DNA of 64,000 bases from Pseudomonadota bacterium (GTDB lineage: Bacteria > Pseudomonadota > Alphaproteobacteria > Sphingomonadales > Sphingomonadaceae): positions 1-64,000 of the forward strand of contig JAFAGN010000227.1 of assembly GCA_023422695.1 (NCBI GenBank). The letters are read 5' to 3'. Below the pieces are notes generated by a model, which was given only the letters and a program-made list of their open reading frames with translations, made no database searches and was not told the origin of the DNA. The translations under genes and the position numbers were made by a program. Shown in pieces: positions 8,665-18,005 of the stretch (positions are counted from its first letter, which is position 1; each line of letters begins with the position of its first letter).

Positions 8665-9231
8665 ATGAGCGTGACGACGGTTCCCTTGCGCCCGGTGAGC
8701 AAAAGCGGCCTGTGGCTGATGTGGTTTGGCCTGCTGGCACTGCTGGCGCTCGGGGCAGCCTTTGCCTGGCACATGACCCCGCGCATCGGGTTCGAAGTGG
8801 TCAAGGAAGGTACGGGCGCAAGCCCGACCCGCGCCGATGTCGTGCTGGTGAAATATGAAGGCAAGCTCGACGACGGCACGGTGTTCGACGCCAATGAGCA
8901 GGCGCCGATGCAGGTTGCGGGCGTCGTTCCGGGCTTTTCGGAAGCGCTGACCCGGATGAAAAAGGGCGGCGAGTACAAGATCACGATCCCGCCGCAGCTT
9001 GGCTATGGCGACCGCGCCACGGGGCCGATCCCGGCGAACAGCACGCTGCACTTTACCGTGACTTTGCTCGACTACCGGTCGGAAGCCGAGGTGCGCGCGA
9101 TGCAGCAGCAGATGCAGCAACAGCAGCAGATGCAGCAACAGCAGCAGATGATGCAGCAGCAACAGATGATGCAGGGCGCGCCGGGCGGTGCTGCGCCGGG
9201 CGGCCCGCCGCCGGGTGCGCCGCAGCCGTAA
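8665..9231 (+). CDS. Membrane-anchored FKBP-type peptidyl-prolyl isomerase with Gln/Met-rich tail
   Basis: A 188-residue protein. One N-terminal membrane segment (about residues 15-37) is followed by an FKBP domain (about 42-138) with the family landmarks DGTVFD, VVPGFSEAL, LGYGDRATGPIP and LHFTVTLL. It should catalyse cis-trans isomerisation of prolyl bonds in the periplasm. The tail from about residue 145 is almost pure Gln and Met, then Gly/Pro/Ala. ATG 8665 was chosen for its AAGGA about eight bases upstream, although the frame stays open further back through the repeat. A half repeat lies just after the stop. Confidence 0.88.
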   Translation: MSVTTVPLRPVSKSGLWLMWFGLLALLALGAAFAWHMTPRIGFEVVKEGTGASPTRADVVLVKYEGKLDDGTVFDANEQAPMQVAGVVPGFSEALTRMKKGGEYKITIPPQLGYGDRATGPIPANSTLHFTVTLLDYRSEAEVRAMQQQMQQQQQMQQQQQMMQQQQMMQGAPGGAAPGGPPPGAPQP

Positions 9232-9247
9232 TCTCCTAATTTTCGGC

Positions 9248-9270
9248 ATCCCGGCCTTCGCCGGGATGAC
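9248..9270. repeat. Single arm of the 3888-3963 repeat
   Basis: 23 bases identical to the right arm of the inverted repeat at 3938-3963, including its internal CCCGGC/GCCGGG hairpin. It lies between the converging FKBP and AI-2E genes. Confidence 0.8.
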
Positions 9271-9294
9271 AAAATGAAAGAGGAGGGCGGGCGG

Positions 9295-10404
9295 CTAGAC
9301 CGCCGTCTTCGCATCCTTCGGCGCCGCGCCCGCATTGCGCTCGGCCTCGCGTTCCAGCGCGACCTTGATCATCGCGACGATCGGATCGGCAAGGAACAGT
9401 CCCATGATGCCGAGCAGCGCGCCGAGAAGGATCTGCGCGCCGAGCACCAGCGCCGGAGCCAGATCGACGGTCTTTTTGGCAACCATCGGGACGATCAGAT
9501 AACCGTCGACCGTCTGGACCACCAGATAGATGGCGATCGCCCACAGCCCGGCATCGGTCCCCGCCGAAAAGCCGACAAGCACCAGCAATATGCCTGACAC
9601 GATCGCGCCGATATTGGGGATGAAGGCGAGCAGCCCGGTCAGCAGCCCCATCAGCGCCGCCATCGGGATGCCGACCGCCATGCAGGCGAGCCAGGTGCCG
9701 ACGCCTTCGACCAGCATGCCGAGCAGACGCCCCGCCATCAGTCGCCGCAGCGTGAAGCCCATGCGCGCGGTGGTGATATAGAAATCCTCGCGATGCTTCA
9801 TCGGCAGCATCCACGCGACGCCGCGTTCGTACAGTCGCGGTTCGATCGCGATGAAAATGCCCAGCACGATGATCATCACCAGGCTGGTCAGCCCGCCCAG
9901 CACGGTGCCGACCGCGGCGGTGACGCGGCCGACGGTACCCGCGATATTGTCGGCGATGGTTTTGGTGTCGATCTGGAAATTGCCCATGCCATGGTCGGCA
10001 GCCCAGGCAGCGATGCGCTCGACCTGAAACATGATCACCTGTTGCAAGGTCGCCGCCTGACTGGCGATCTGCGACCCCGCGAAGATCGCGGTCCACGCCA
10101 GAAAGGCCAGCAGCGATAGACAGACGATTAGCAGCCGCCATCCGCGTGCAATGGGCAGCACTCGCCCGAGCAACCGCGCCCCGCCGTCGAGCATCGACGC
10201 CATCACGATCGCGGCAAAGATCAGCAGGATCGGCTGGATCAGCACGATGCACGCGCCGATCAGCAGCGCTAGGCCCAGCCAGACGCTGGCCTTGAGCAAT
10301 TCGGTGCGGACGAGGTGGCTGCGGATCTCGGTCGGGCCGGGAGCGTCGGCGGTGGCCTTGGCACGCGCCTGAGCGCGCTCTTTTCGCTCGACCCGCTCCA
10401 CCAT
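9295..10404 (-). CDS. AI-2E family transporter (PerM-like permease)
   Basis: A 369-residue inner-membrane protein of the AI-2E/PerM family. About eight hydrophobic segments are visible: a pair near residues 40-80, another near 90-115, and a dense C-terminal group from about 205 to 345, with the typical long amphipathic stretch between. Family members export small molecules; the AI-2 signal gave the name, but sodium/proton exchange has also been reported for some. It starts 11 bases after the lepB stop and probably reads through from that operon. The substrate is unknown. Confidence 0.85.
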   Translation of the reverse strand: MVERVERKERAQARAKATADAPGPTEIRSHLVRTELLKASVWLGLALLIGACIVLIQPILLIFAAIVMASMLDGGARLLGRVLPIARGWRLLIVCLSLLAFLAWTAIFAGSQIASQAATLQQVIMFQVERIAAWAADHGMGNFQIDTKTIADNIAGTVGRVTAAVGTVLGGLTSLVMIIVLGIFIAIEPRLYERGVAWMLPMKHREDFYITTARMGFTLRRLMAGRLLGMLVEGVGTWLACMAVGIPMAALMGLLTGLLAFIPNIGAIVSGILLVLVGFSAGTDAGLWAIAIYLVVQTVDGYLIVPMVAKKTVDLAPALVLGAQILLGALLGIMGLFLADPIVAMIKVALEREAERNAGAAPKDAKTAV

Positions 10405-10415
10405 GCCCGCGCTCC

Positions 10416-11258
10416 CTATTTTGCCGTGCTGCTACGTTCGGGCCGCAAATCGGTTCCCGCGCGGCCCGAGCGTAGCGCATTGAACCAGCTGATCGGATTA
10501 TACCATGTCGCGGTGCCGTCGGTCGAAAAGCTGATGATCTCGGCGCGGCCGGCGATGGCGTCGAACGGGACGGGACCGCCCAGGCCTTTCTGGCTGGTAT
10601 CGACCCGGCTGTCGGCGCTGCCGTCGCGGTTGTCGCCCATCAGGAACACATGGTCGGCAGGGACGGTGATCGGTCCATAATCGTCGGTGGTGTAGCCCGG
10701 CCCCATGTCGATCGTGTCAAAGGTCGCGCCGTTCGGCAGCGTTTCGCGGACGATTGGCAGCTCTAGCACCTCGCGACCATCGGCGCCGCGAGTGATGAAA
10801 CGGTCGAGGCTGCTGTCGCCGCTGGGCAGATTGGGATCGACCGGGATAGCCAGCAGCGGCTGCACCTCGCGCTTCACCGGCTTGCCGTTGATGCTGAGTT
10901 CGCCATTGGTCAGCTGGATCGTGTCGCCGGGCAAGCCGATGACGCGCTTGATATAATCGATCCGCGTCACCGGATGTTCGAGCACGACGATGTCGCCGCG
11001 TTCGGGCAGCTTGGCGAACCAGCGGCCCGCGACCTTGGGCGCCAGATGAAAGCTGACCGACGAATAGGACCAGCCATAGGGATATTTGCTGACGATCAGC
11101 CGGTCGCCGTTGCGCAGGATCGGCATCATCGAATCGGACGGAATATAGAAGGGCTTGGCGACACAGCTGTGGATGCCGAGCACGAGCAGCAGGATCACGA
11201 CAATGTCGCGGATCAGCTTACCCCAGCCGCCGTCGTCCTTCGCCTTGTCCTTTGCCAT
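10416..11258 (-). CDS. lepB: Signal peptidase I
   Basis: A 280-residue type I signal peptidase that removes Sec and Tat signal peptides at the outer face of the inner membrane. One N-terminal membrane anchor (residues about 15-33) precedes the catalytic serine in PSDSMMP, the lysine in YIKRVIGLPGD, and the conserved GDNRDGSADSR box. It begins seven bases after acpS, at the end of the pyrE-pdxJ-acpS run; acpS-lepB linkage is common in Alphaproteobacteria. ATG 11258 fits the family N-terminus. Confidence 0.96.
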   Translation of the reverse strand: MAKDKAKDDGGWGKLIRDIVVILLLVLGIHSCVAKPFYIPSDSMMPILRNGDRLIVSKYPYGWSYSSVSFHLAPKVAGRWFAKLPERGDIVVLEHPVTRIDYIKRVIGLPGDTIQLTNGELSINGKPVKREVQPLLAIPVDPNLPSGDSSLDRFITRGADGREVLELPIVRETLPNGATFDTIDMGPGYTTDDYGPITVPADHVFLMGDNRDGSADSRVDTSQKGLGGPVPFDAIAGRAEIISFSTDGTATWYNPISWFNALRSGRAGTDLRPERSSTAK

Positions 11259-11265
11259 GATCCGG

Positions 11266-11667
11266 TCAGTCCTTGATTGCTTCGATGATGACGAACGCCT
11301 GCGCCCAGGGATGGTCGTCGGTCAGGGTCAGGTGGATATGCGCGCTGTGCCCCGCCGGGATCATCGCCGCGAGCCGCAGTGCCGCACCGCCGGTGAGGGC
11401 GAGCGTGGGCGCACCCGAGGGGGCGTTGACGACGCCGATGTCCTTCATGAACACGCCGTGTTTGAACCCGGTACCAACGGCTTTCGAGAAGGCTTCCTTG
11501 GCGGCAAAGCGCTTGGCGTAGGTGCCGGCGCGGGTGAACGGCCGCCGCGCCGCCTTGGCGCGTTCGACATCGGTGAAAACGCGATTCTCGAAGCGCTCGC
11601 CGAAACGGTCGAGCGAATTCTGAATGCGCTCGATATTGCAGAGGTCGGAACCGAGGCCGATGATCAT
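11266..11667 (-). CDS. acpS: Holo-[acyl-carrier-protein] synthase
   Basis: A 133-residue AcpS, which transfers 4'-phosphopantetheine from CoA to acyl carrier protein. The conserved [12 protein letters not shown] at the start (magnesium aspartate) and [14 protein letters not shown] in the middle are both present. Its ATG at 11667 overlaps the stop of the preceding small membrane gene by four bases (ATGA). An open frame continues 46 codons upstream but would run far into that gene, so the internal ATG is right. Confidence 0.96.
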   Translation of the reverse strand: MIIGLGSDLCNIERIQNSLDRFGERFENRVFTDVERAKAARRPFTRAGTYAKRFAAKEAFSKAVGTGFKHGVFMKDIGVVNAPSGAPTLALTGGAALRLAAMIPAGHSAHIHLTLTDDHPWAQAFVIIEAIKD

Positions 11668-11897
11668 GCGCCGCGCCTTTCTGCATCGCGGCGCGACACC
11701 CTGCGCCAGCCATACCAGGCGGCCAGTTGGGCGGCGAGCGTTCCGCCGATCGCGGCGATCAGTAGTGTTGGTACTTTGATCTCGCGATCGGTCGCAAAAT
11801 CCCATCCAAGCTTGGCCAGCATCAACAGGATGAGCAGCGTGGCACCAAGCTTGAAAAGGCCGGACAGGAGCAGAAGGGTTTGGCCGGGCGCTGTCAC
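11664..11897 (-). CDS. Small two-helix membrane protein between pdxJ and acpS
   Basis: A 77-residue protein with two hydrophobic helices (about residues 6-30 and 42-63) and a basic C-terminus. It starts at GTG 11897, which overlaps the pdxJ stop by four bases (GTGA), and its own stop overlaps the acpS start by four (ATGA), so translation is almost certainly coupled. I do not recognise the family. Its membrane character and position before lepB suggest a membrane or lipid role, but that is only inference from context. Confidence 0.7.
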   Translation of the reverse strand: MTAPGQTLLLLSGLFKLGATLLILLMLAKLGWDFATDREIKVPTLLIAAIGGTLAAQLAAWYGWRRVSRRDAERRGA

Positions 11898-12640
11898 CCG
11901 CGCGCCTCGTCCATCAGTACCCGCATCCGTCGCACTGCATCTTCCAGCCCGGTAAAGATCGCCTCGCCGATCAGATAATGGCCGATGTTGAGTTCGGCGA
12001 GCTGCGGGATCGCGGCGACGGGGACGACATTTTCATAGGTCAGGCCGTGTCCCGCATGCGGTTCGATGCCGTTCTTCCACGCCAGTGCCGCTGCGTCGGC
12101 GATGCGGCGGAGTTCCGCCGCGCGTTCCTCGCCCTCGCAATGCGCATAGCGTCCGGTATGAAATTCGACGACTGGCGCGCGCAGACGCATCGCCGCCTCG
12201 ATCTGGCGCGGGTCGGGCTCGATGAACAGGCTGACGCGAATCCCCGCATCGGAGAGCCGTGCAACGATCGGCGCGAGATGATTGTGCTGGCCCGCGGCAT
12301 CGAGCCCACCCTCGGTCGTGCGCTCCTCGCGCTTTTCGGGGACGATGCACGCGGCGTGGGGGCTGTGGCGCAGCGCGATCTCGACCATCTCGTCGGTCGC
12401 CGCCATTTCGAGATTGAGCGGCAGGTCGGTCGCCGCCTGGATGCGCGCGAGGTCGTCGTCGCGGATGTGGCGCCGGTCCTCGCGCAGATGCGCGGTGATG
12501 CCATCGCCGCCGACCGCGGCGACGATCTCTGCCGCGCGGACCGGATCGGGATGTTCGCCGCCGCGCGCGTTACGGATCGTCGCGACATGGTCGATGTTGA
12601 CCCCCAGGCGCAGGCGCCCAACGGATGGAGCGGCGCTCAA
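11894..12640 (-). CDS. pdxJ: Pyridoxine 5'-phosphate synthase
   Basis: A 248-residue TIM-barrel enzyme that condenses 3-amino-2-oxopropyl phosphate with 1-deoxyxylulose 5-phosphate to give pyridoxine 5'-phosphate. [20 protein letters not shown] near the start and the HAGHGL motif late in the chain are typical. The best start is TTG 12640, overlapping the pyrE stop by four bases (TTGA). No ATG gives a sensible N-terminus, and the longer open frame would overlap pyrE by some 190 bases. Confidence 0.95.
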   Translation of the reverse strand: MSAAPSVGRLRLGVNIDHVATIRNARGGEHPDPVRAAEIVAAVGGDGITAHLREDRRHIRDDDLARIQAATDLPLNLEMAATDEMVEIALRHSPHAACIVPEKREERTTEGGLDAAGQHNHLAPIVARLSDAGIRVSLFIEPDPRQIEAAMRLRAPVVEFHTGRYAHCEGEERAAELRRIADAAALAWKNGIEPHAGHGLTYENVVPVAAIPQLAELNIGHYLIGEAIFTGLEDAVRRMRVLMDEARG

Positions 12641-13221
12641 TTCGCGCGGCTCCCGGGCTTGATCGCTTCGGTCCCGGCCAGATGCTCGGGCAGTTCGTCC
12701 GCGGCATAGGTCGGGAAGTTGATCGCGACGAGGGGATAGAAGGGGACGCCGAGGTCGACATTGCTGCCCGCCGAGCGATCGACGAGCGCCGCCTCGGCAA
12801 TCACTTCGCCGCCCGCCGCTGTGACGCACGCCATCGCTTCGCGTGACGATAGGCCAGTGGTGACGACATCCTCGACCATCAGCACCTTCGCGCCGGGTTC
12901 GATGGTGAAGCCGCGGCGGAGTTCGAAGGTGCCGGTCGGCCGCTCGACGAAAATCGCGGGTTTGCCAAGCGCGCGGCCCATTTCATGTCCGATGATGACG
13001 CCGCCCATCGCGGGCGACACGACCACGTCGATCGCCTGTTTGAGGTCGCGGGGCAGCTTGGCGGCGAGCGCGACCGCGAGCCGCCCGGCACGTTCCGTGT
13101 CCATCAGAACGCGCGCGCACTGCAGATAATATTCGCTGTGGCGGCCCGACGACAGCAGGAAATGCCCCTGGAGCAGGGCGTCGGCGGCGCGGAATTCGGC
13201 GAGGATTTCATCATCGGTCAT
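12637..13221 (-). CDS. pyrE: Orotate phosphoribosyltransferase
   Basis: A 194-residue enzyme of pyrimidine synthesis that joins orotate and PRPP to make OMP. The PRPP-binding loop [14 protein letters not shown] and the [16 protein letters not shown] region are characteristic. ATG 13221 gives the normal N-terminus [10 protein letters not shown]. It is the first gene of the leftward pyrE-pdxJ-acpS-lepB operon and is divergent from ctaC, so the 13222-13453 gap should hold promoters for both directions; I could not assign them. Confidence 0.95.
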   Translation of the reverse strand: MTDDEILAEFRAADALLQGHFLLSSGRHSEYYLQCARVLMDTERAGRLAVALAAKLPRDLKQAIDVVVSPAMGGVIIGHEMGRALGKPAIFVERPTGTFELRRGFTIEPGAKVLMVEDVVTTGLSSREAMACVTAAGGEVIAEAALVDRSAGSNVDLGVPFYPLVAINFPTYAADELPEHLAGTEAIKPGSRAN

Positions 13222-13453
13222 GGGAGAATTGTTCTTTTGTCCAGTGCGTCGCCCTGTGCCGGCGACCGGGTTTTGGCGGTGAAGATTATCCAGCCGCAAA
13301 ATAGTGTTAGAGATGCTTGAGGCAAGCGGCAAGCGGGTCTATAGCGCCCGCGAGATTCAGCCTGGCTTTCGGCTGTCGCGACGCTTGTCCGACATGCCGC
13401 GGGGCGGGACGAAGCATGATAAAGAACAACAGGCAACGGGCGGCACCAGTCTT

Positions 13454-14548
13454 ATGAAGAGCTTGAAAACCCTTGTAATTGCGGCGGCTTTGTCGCTGGG
13501 CGCGGTGGGCGTCGGCCATGCGCAGGCACCTGCCGCAGCGCCGGTCGCAGCACCCGTTGCGGCGCCAGCGGCGAATCCGGCACCGGTCGCGGCTGACGCG
13601 GCGGCGGCGACGGCGGCCCCTGCGGCGACCGACGCTGCGGTCCCGGCTGGCGACGCGACCTATGTGCCGATGAAGCCGACCCCCGGGATTGGCCAGCCGA
13701 TCGACGCGGGGATCGATTTCCAGCCGCAGGTCAGCCCGGTCGGCGAACAGGCCTATTGGTTCAACCACGTCATCCTGTTGCCGGTGATCACCGTGATCAC
13801 GCTATTCGTGCTCGGTCTGCTGCTGTGGGTGGTGTTCCGCTACCGTGCCAAGGCGAACCCGGTGCCGTCGAAGACGACGCACAACACCTTCATCGAAATC
13901 ATCTGGACCGCCATTCCGGTGCTGATCCTCGCGGTGATTGCGGTGCCGTCGATCCGCCTGCTCGCGCAGCAATATGAGCCGCCGAAAAAGGAAGCGCTGA
14001 CGATCAAGGTCACCGGATATCAATGGTATTGGGGCTATGCCTATCCCGACCAGGGCATCGGCGAATATGTGTCGAAGATGCTGAGCAAGGAACAGGCCGA
14101 CGCCGCGGGTGAACCGCATCAACTGGCGGTCGACAACCGCATGGTTGTTCCCGTCGGTCGTCAGGTCAAACTGATCATCACCGGCGCCGACGTGATCCAC
14201 AGCTTTGCCGTTCCGGCCTTCTGGACCAAGATGGACGCGGTTCCCGGCCGCGCCAACGAAACCACCTTCACCGCGAACAAGGTCGGCGTCTATTACGGCC
14301 AATGTTCGGAACTGTGCGGCGTCGACCATGGCTATATGCCGATCGCGGTCGAAGTGCTGCCGGTCGACAAGTGGGAAGCCTGGGTGCGTTCGAGGGGCGG
14401 CAATCCGGCTGGGCCGGTCGTCGCTGCCGCGGCGCCCGCTGTCGCTGCACCGACGCCCGCCGCCGCGCCCGCCGCGACGCCGGCCGCCACCACGACCGAA
14501 GCTGCTCCGGCAGCGGCGCCCGTCGCCGCCCCGGTCGCCAAGAATTAA
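13454..14548 (+). CDS. ctaC: Cytochrome c oxidase subunit II
   Basis: A 364-residue CuA-bearing subunit that takes electrons from cytochrome c. It has a signal peptide (cleavage after GHAQA), a long Ala/Pro-rich spacer, two membrane helices (about residues 105-130 and 148-168), and the cupredoxin domain with YQWYWGY and the CuA ligands GQCSELCGVDHGYM. The C-terminus carries another long Ala/Pro/Thr-rich tail, so low-complexity stretches flank the functional part at both ends. ATG 13454 was chosen for its signal peptide. First gene of the oxidase operon. Confidence 0.95.
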   Translation: MKSLKTLVIAAALSLGAVGVGHAQAPAAAPVAAPVAAPAANPAPVAADAAAATAAPAATDAAVPAGDATYVPMKPTPGIGQPIDAGIDFQPQVSPVGEQAYWFNHVILLPVITVITLFVLGLLLWVVFRYRAKANPVPSKTTHNTFIEIIWTAIPVLILAVIAVPSIRLLAQQYEPPKKEALTIKVTGYQWYWGYAYPDQGIGEYVSKMLSKEQADAAGEPHQLAVDNRMVVPVGRQVKLIITGADVIHSFAVPAFWTKMDAVPGRANETTFTANKVGVYYGQCSELCGVDHGYMPIAVEVLPVDKWEAWVRSRGGNPAGPVVAAAAPAVAAPTPAAAPAATPAATTTEAAPAAAPVAAPVAKN

Positions 14549-14563
14549 TAAGGGGTCCATCAG

Positions 14564-16237
14564 ATGACCGATATTGCTGCAACTGCACCCGCCCATGGCC
14601 ATGCCGATCACGCGCATGATGACCATGATCACGACACCCCGGGCTTTTTCGTCCGCTGGTTCATGTCGACGAACCACAAGGACATCGGCACCCTCTATCT
14701 GATCTTTGCGATCGTCGCAGGCATCGTCGGCGGGGTGATTTCGGGCATGATGCGCCTCGAACTCGCCGAACCCGGCATCCAGTATCTGACCGGCTGGGCG
14801 CAGTTTTTCGACGGCGCCGCAGGCGACGTCCAGGGCAAGCATTTCTGGAACGTGATGATCACCGCGCACGGCCTGATCATGGTGTTCTTCATGGTCATGC
14901 CCGCGATGATCGGCGGTTTCGGCAACTGGTTCGTCCCGCTGATGATCGGCGCGCCCGACATGGCGTTCCCGCGTATGAACAACGTCAGCTTCTGGCTGAC
15001 CTTCGTCGCCTTCGTCATGCTGGTCGGGTCGATGTTCGTCCCGGGTGGCAGCGGCCTTGGTGCCGGTACCGGCTGGACCGTTTACGCCCCGCTGTCGACC
15101 AGCGGGTCGGCGGGTCCGGCGGTCGATATGGCGATCTTCTCGCTCCACCTTGCCGGTGCGGCGTCGATTCTGGGCGCGATCAACTTCATCACCACCATTT
15201 TCAATATGCGCGCGCCGGGGATGACCATCCACAAAATGCCGCTGTTCGTGTGGTCGGTGCTGGTCACCGCTTTCCTGCTGCTGCTCGCGCTGCCGGTTCT
15301 CGCCGCCGCGATCACCATGCTGCTGACCGACCGTAACTTCGGTACCACCTTCTATGATGCGGCTGGCGGCGGCGATCCCGTCCTCTACCAGCATCTGTTC
15401 TGGTTCTTCGGCCACCCCGAAGTGTACATCATGATCCTGCCGGGCTTTGGCATCGTCAGCCAGATCATCTCGACCTTCAGCCGCAAGCCGGTGTTCGGCT
15501 ATCTCGGCATGGCCTATGCCATGGTCGCGATCGGCGTCGTCGGTTTCATCGTGTGGGCGCACCACATGTTCACCGTCGGCATGTCGGTGAACCTGAAGAT
15601 GTACTTCACCGCTGCGACGATGGTCATCGCGGTTCCCACGGGCATCAAGATCTTCAGCTGGATCGCGACGATGTGGGGCGGCTCGATGAGCTTCAAGACC
15701 CCGATGGTCTGGTCCTTGGGCTTCATCTTCATGTTCACCGTTGGCGGTGTGACCGGCGTCGTGCTCGCCAATGGCGGCGTCGACACCAACCTGCACGACA
15801 CCTATTATGTCGTCGCCCACTTCCACTATGTGCTGTCGCTGGGCGCCGTGTTCTCGCTGTTCGCCGGTTTCTATTACTGGTTCCCGAAGATGTCGGGCCG
15901 GATGTACAACGAGTTCCTGGGCCAGCTGCACTTCTGGATCTTCTTCATCGGCGTGAACGTCCTGTTCTTCCCCCAGCACTTCCTGGGTCAGCAGGGCATG
16001 CCGCGCCGCTATCCGGATTATCCCGATGCCTATGCGTTCTGGCACCTGATCTCGTCCTACGGCTATGTCATTATGGCTGTCGGCGTCCTGATCTTCTTCG
16101 TGAACATCCTGTGGTCGCTGGTCGCCGGCAAGAAGGCTGCCGACAATCCGTGGGGCGAAGGTGCGACGACCCTCGAATGGACCTTGTCGAGCCCGCCGCC
16201 GTTCCACCAGTTCAACGAACTGCCGCGGATCGCGTGA
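14564..16237 (+). CDS. ctaD: Cytochrome c oxidase subunit I
   Basis: A 557-residue haem-copper oxidase subunit I with 12 expected helices. The haem and CuB histidine sites are visible in [33 protein letters not shown] and [10 protein letters not shown], and [15 protein letters not shown] carries the haem a and a3 ligands. HPEVY marks the histidine-tyrosine crosslink of type A enzymes. The N-terminus is His/Asp-rich. It starts 15 bases after ctaC. Confidence 0.97.
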   Translation: MTDIAATAPAHGHADHAHDDHDHDTPGFFVRWFMSTNHKDIGTLYLIFAIVAGIVGGVISGMMRLELAEPGIQYLTGWAQFFDGAAGDVQGKHFWNVMITAHGLIMVFFMVMPAMIGGFGNWFVPLMIGAPDMAFPRMNNVSFWLTFVAFVMLVGSMFVPGGSGLGAGTGWTVYAPLSTSGSAGPAVDMAIFSLHLAGAASILGAINFITTIFNMRAPGMTIHKMPLFVWSVLVTAFLLLLALPVLAAAITMLLTDRNFGTTFYDAAGGGDPVLYQHLFWFFGHPEVYIMILPGFGIVSQIISTFSRKPVFGYLGMAYAMVAIGVVGFIVWAHHMFTVGMSVNLKMYFTAATMVIAVPTGIKIFSWIATMWGGSMSFKTPMVWSLGFIFMFTVGGVTGVVLANGGVDTNLHDTYYVVAHFHYVLSLGAVFSLFAGFYYWFPKMSGRMYNEFLGQLHFWIFFIGVNVLFFPQHFLGQQGMPRRYPDYPDAYAFWHLISSYGYVIMAVGVLIFFVNILWSLVAGKKAADNPWGEGATTLEWTLSSPPPFHQFNELPRIA

Positions 16238-16258
16238 CGTTTATCGCCTGATCGTGCG

Positions 16259-16286
16259 CGCCCCCTGCTGATGTCGGCAGGGGGCG
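16259..16286 (+). other. Strong hairpin between ctaD and ctaB
   Basis: A perfect ten-pair stem (CGCCCCCTGC / GCAGGGGGCG, eight-base loop) in the 73-base gap. No T run follows, so it is not a standard terminator; it may protect or end part of the ctaC-ctaD message and so lower expression of the assembly genes behind it. Confidence 0.5.
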
Positions 16287-16310
16287 TTCGCGTCCCGGGC
16301 TGGAGTTATC

Positions 16311-17222
16311 ATGGCGCAAAGCCTGACCCACGCTGACACGGCCCTTCCGGCCGACTGGCGCGACCTGTTTGCGCTGACCAAGCCGCGCGTCATGTCGCTG
16401 GTGGTGTTCACTGCGCTGTGCGGGTTGCTCGCGGCGCCGGTCTCGGTGCCGCCGGTCCTCGCCTTTTCGTCGATCCTCGCGATCGCGTTGGGGGCAGGGG
16501 CGTCCGGCGCGCTCAACCAATGGTATGAGGCAGGCCTCGACGCCAAGATGAAGCGCACCGCCGGGCGGCCGCTGCCTGCGGGACGGCTCGATCCGCAGAC
16601 GGCGCTGCAATTCGGGATTGGGCTGGCGGCCTTTTCGCTGTTCCTGATGCTGTTTGCGTCGAACTGGCAGGCGACGCTGCTGCTGGCGGTGTCGATCCTG
16701 TTTTATGTCTTTGTCTATACGATGTGGCTGAAGCCGCGGACGCCGCAGAATATCGTCATCGGCGGTGCGGCGGGCGCCTTTCCTCCGCTGATCGGCTGGG
16801 TCGCGGCGACGGGCAGCGTTGCGCCGCTGCCGGTGATGCTGTTCCTGCTGATCTTCCTGTGGACTCCGCCGCATTTCTGGGCGCTCGCGCTGTTCGTGCG
16901 CTCGGATTATGCCGCCGCGGGGATTCCGATGATGCCAGTCGTCGCGGGCGAGAAATCGACGCGGCGCCAGATCCTCTTCTATGCGCTGATCATGGCGGCT
17001 GCGGCGATCGCGCCATGGCCGCTTGGTTACACCGGTGCGCTCTATGGGTGGACCGCCACGATCCTGTCGGCGCTGTTCGTGGCGCTGTCGGTGCAGGTCG
17101 GGACGCGCACGACGGGCGAGGGCGATCTGATGCAGCCCGAAAAGCGCCTGTTCGCCTATTCGATCGCCTATCTTTTCATTCTCTTCGGCGCGGTTGTCGC
17201 CGACCATTGGTGGCCGCTATGA
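16311..17222 (+). CDS. ctaB: Protohaem IX farnesyltransferase (haem O synthase)
   Basis: A 303-residue UbiA-superfamily membrane prenyltransferase that adds a farnesyl group to haem b, the first step to haem a for the oxidase. [17 protein letters not shown] and the polyprenyl-diphosphate site [15 protein letters not shown] near residue 67 are typical, with eight or nine hydrophobic helices. Its stop overlaps the start of the next gene by four bases (ATGA). Confidence 0.95.
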   Translation: MAQSLTHADTALPADWRDLFALTKPRVMSLVVFTALCGLLAAPVSVPPVLAFSSILAIALGAGASGALNQWYEAGLDAKMKRTAGRPLPAGRLDPQTALQFGIGLAAFSLFLMLFASNWQATLLLAVSILFYVFVYTMWLKPRTPQNIVIGGAAGAFPPLIGWVAATGSVAPLPVMLFLLIFLWTPPHFWALALFVRSDYAAAGIPMMPVVAGEKSTRRQILFYALIMAAAAIAPWPLGYTGALYGWTATILSALFVALSVQVGTRTTGEGDLMQPEKRLFAYSIAYLFILFGAVVADHWWPL

Positions 17223-17368
17223 CCGAAAAGCCCAATTTCGAGCCCTTTGACGAGGTCGAATATCGCCGCCGCCAGCGCAGCCGTGCCAATATGATGGCGT
17301 GGATGCTCGGCGCGCTCGCGATCCTGTTCTTCTTCATCACCATCGCCAAGATCCAGATTTTCGCATGA
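17219..17368 (+). CDS. Small single-helix protein of the oxidase operon (CoxF-like)
   Basis: A 49-residue protein: a charged N-terminus rich in Glu and Arg ([11 protein letters not shown]), one membrane helix (about residues 26-45) and a short tail. Both its start and its stop overlap neighbours by four bases (ATGA), between ctaB and ctaG. Short proteins in this slot are found in many alphaproteobacterial cox operons and are thought to assist assembly, but the exact role is not established. Confidence 0.75.
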   Translation: MTEKPNFEPFDEVEYRRRQRSRANMMAWMLGALAILFFFITIAKIQIFA

Positions 17369-17925
17369 TGGCGCAGCTATCCCCAAAGGCGAAGACCGCG
17401 AGCTTGGCGACGCTTCTGGCAGTCGCGATGGTTGGACTGGGTTTTGCCGCGGTGCCGCTCTACGACCTGTTCTGCCGCGTCACCGGCTTCGGCGGCACGA
17501 CGCAGCGTTATGATCCGGTCGCCGCCGCGGCGGATCCGGTGGTGCTGTCGCAGACCATCTCGGTCCGCTTCGACGCCAATGTGTCGCCGGGGCTGCCGTG
17601 GAAATTCTATCCCGAGCATCCGACCGACACGGTCAGCATCGGCGCGCGCGACATGGCGATCTTCATCGCCGAGAATAACTCGTCAAAGCCGGTGGTCGGC
17701 ACCGCAGGTTTCAATGTCACGCCGACGCAGGCGGGGAAATATTTCACCAAGATCCAGTGCTTCTGCTTCACCGAACAGCGGTTGGAGCCGGGGCAGCAGA
17801 TGCGGATGCCCGTGCTGTTCTTCGTCGATCCCAAGATCATGGACGATCCCGACGCGCGAGACATCCAGGAAATCACCCTCAGCTACACCTTTCACCCTGT
17901 AGACGAGGGTAAAAAGGCGAGCTAA
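17365..17925 (+). CDS. ctaG: Cytochrome c oxidase assembly protein CtaG/Cox11
   Basis: A 186-residue copper chaperone that delivers copper to the CuB site of subunit I. One N-terminal helix (about residues 10-32) anchors a periplasmic domain carrying the copper motif CFCF in KIQCFCFTEQ near residue 133. It starts at ATG 17365, overlapping the previous stop, with a second ATG immediately after that could also be used. Confidence 0.95.
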   Translation: MMAQLSPKAKTASLATLLAVAMVGLGFAAVPLYDLFCRVTGFGGTTQRYDPVAAAADPVVLSQTISVRFDANVSPGLPWKFYPEHPTDTVSIGARDMAIFIAENNSSKPVVGTAGFNVTPTQAGKYFTKIQCFCFTEQRLEPGQQMRMPVLFFVDPKIMDDPDARDIQEITLSYTFHPVDEGKKAS

Positions 17926-18005
17926 GGCCGCGATCAAGAGTCTAACAAGACCGGTGGGCGATGGGGAATCGCGATGCCGGGGCTGCCAAAAACGGGAAAC
18001 ACGCA

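Noticed and set aside
13802..16207. Long open frame of about 800 codons on the minus strand opposite ctaC-ctaD
   Set aside because: It is antisense to two certain oxidase genes, has a His/Asp/Arg-rich composition typical of GC-rich shadow frames, and resembles no protein.
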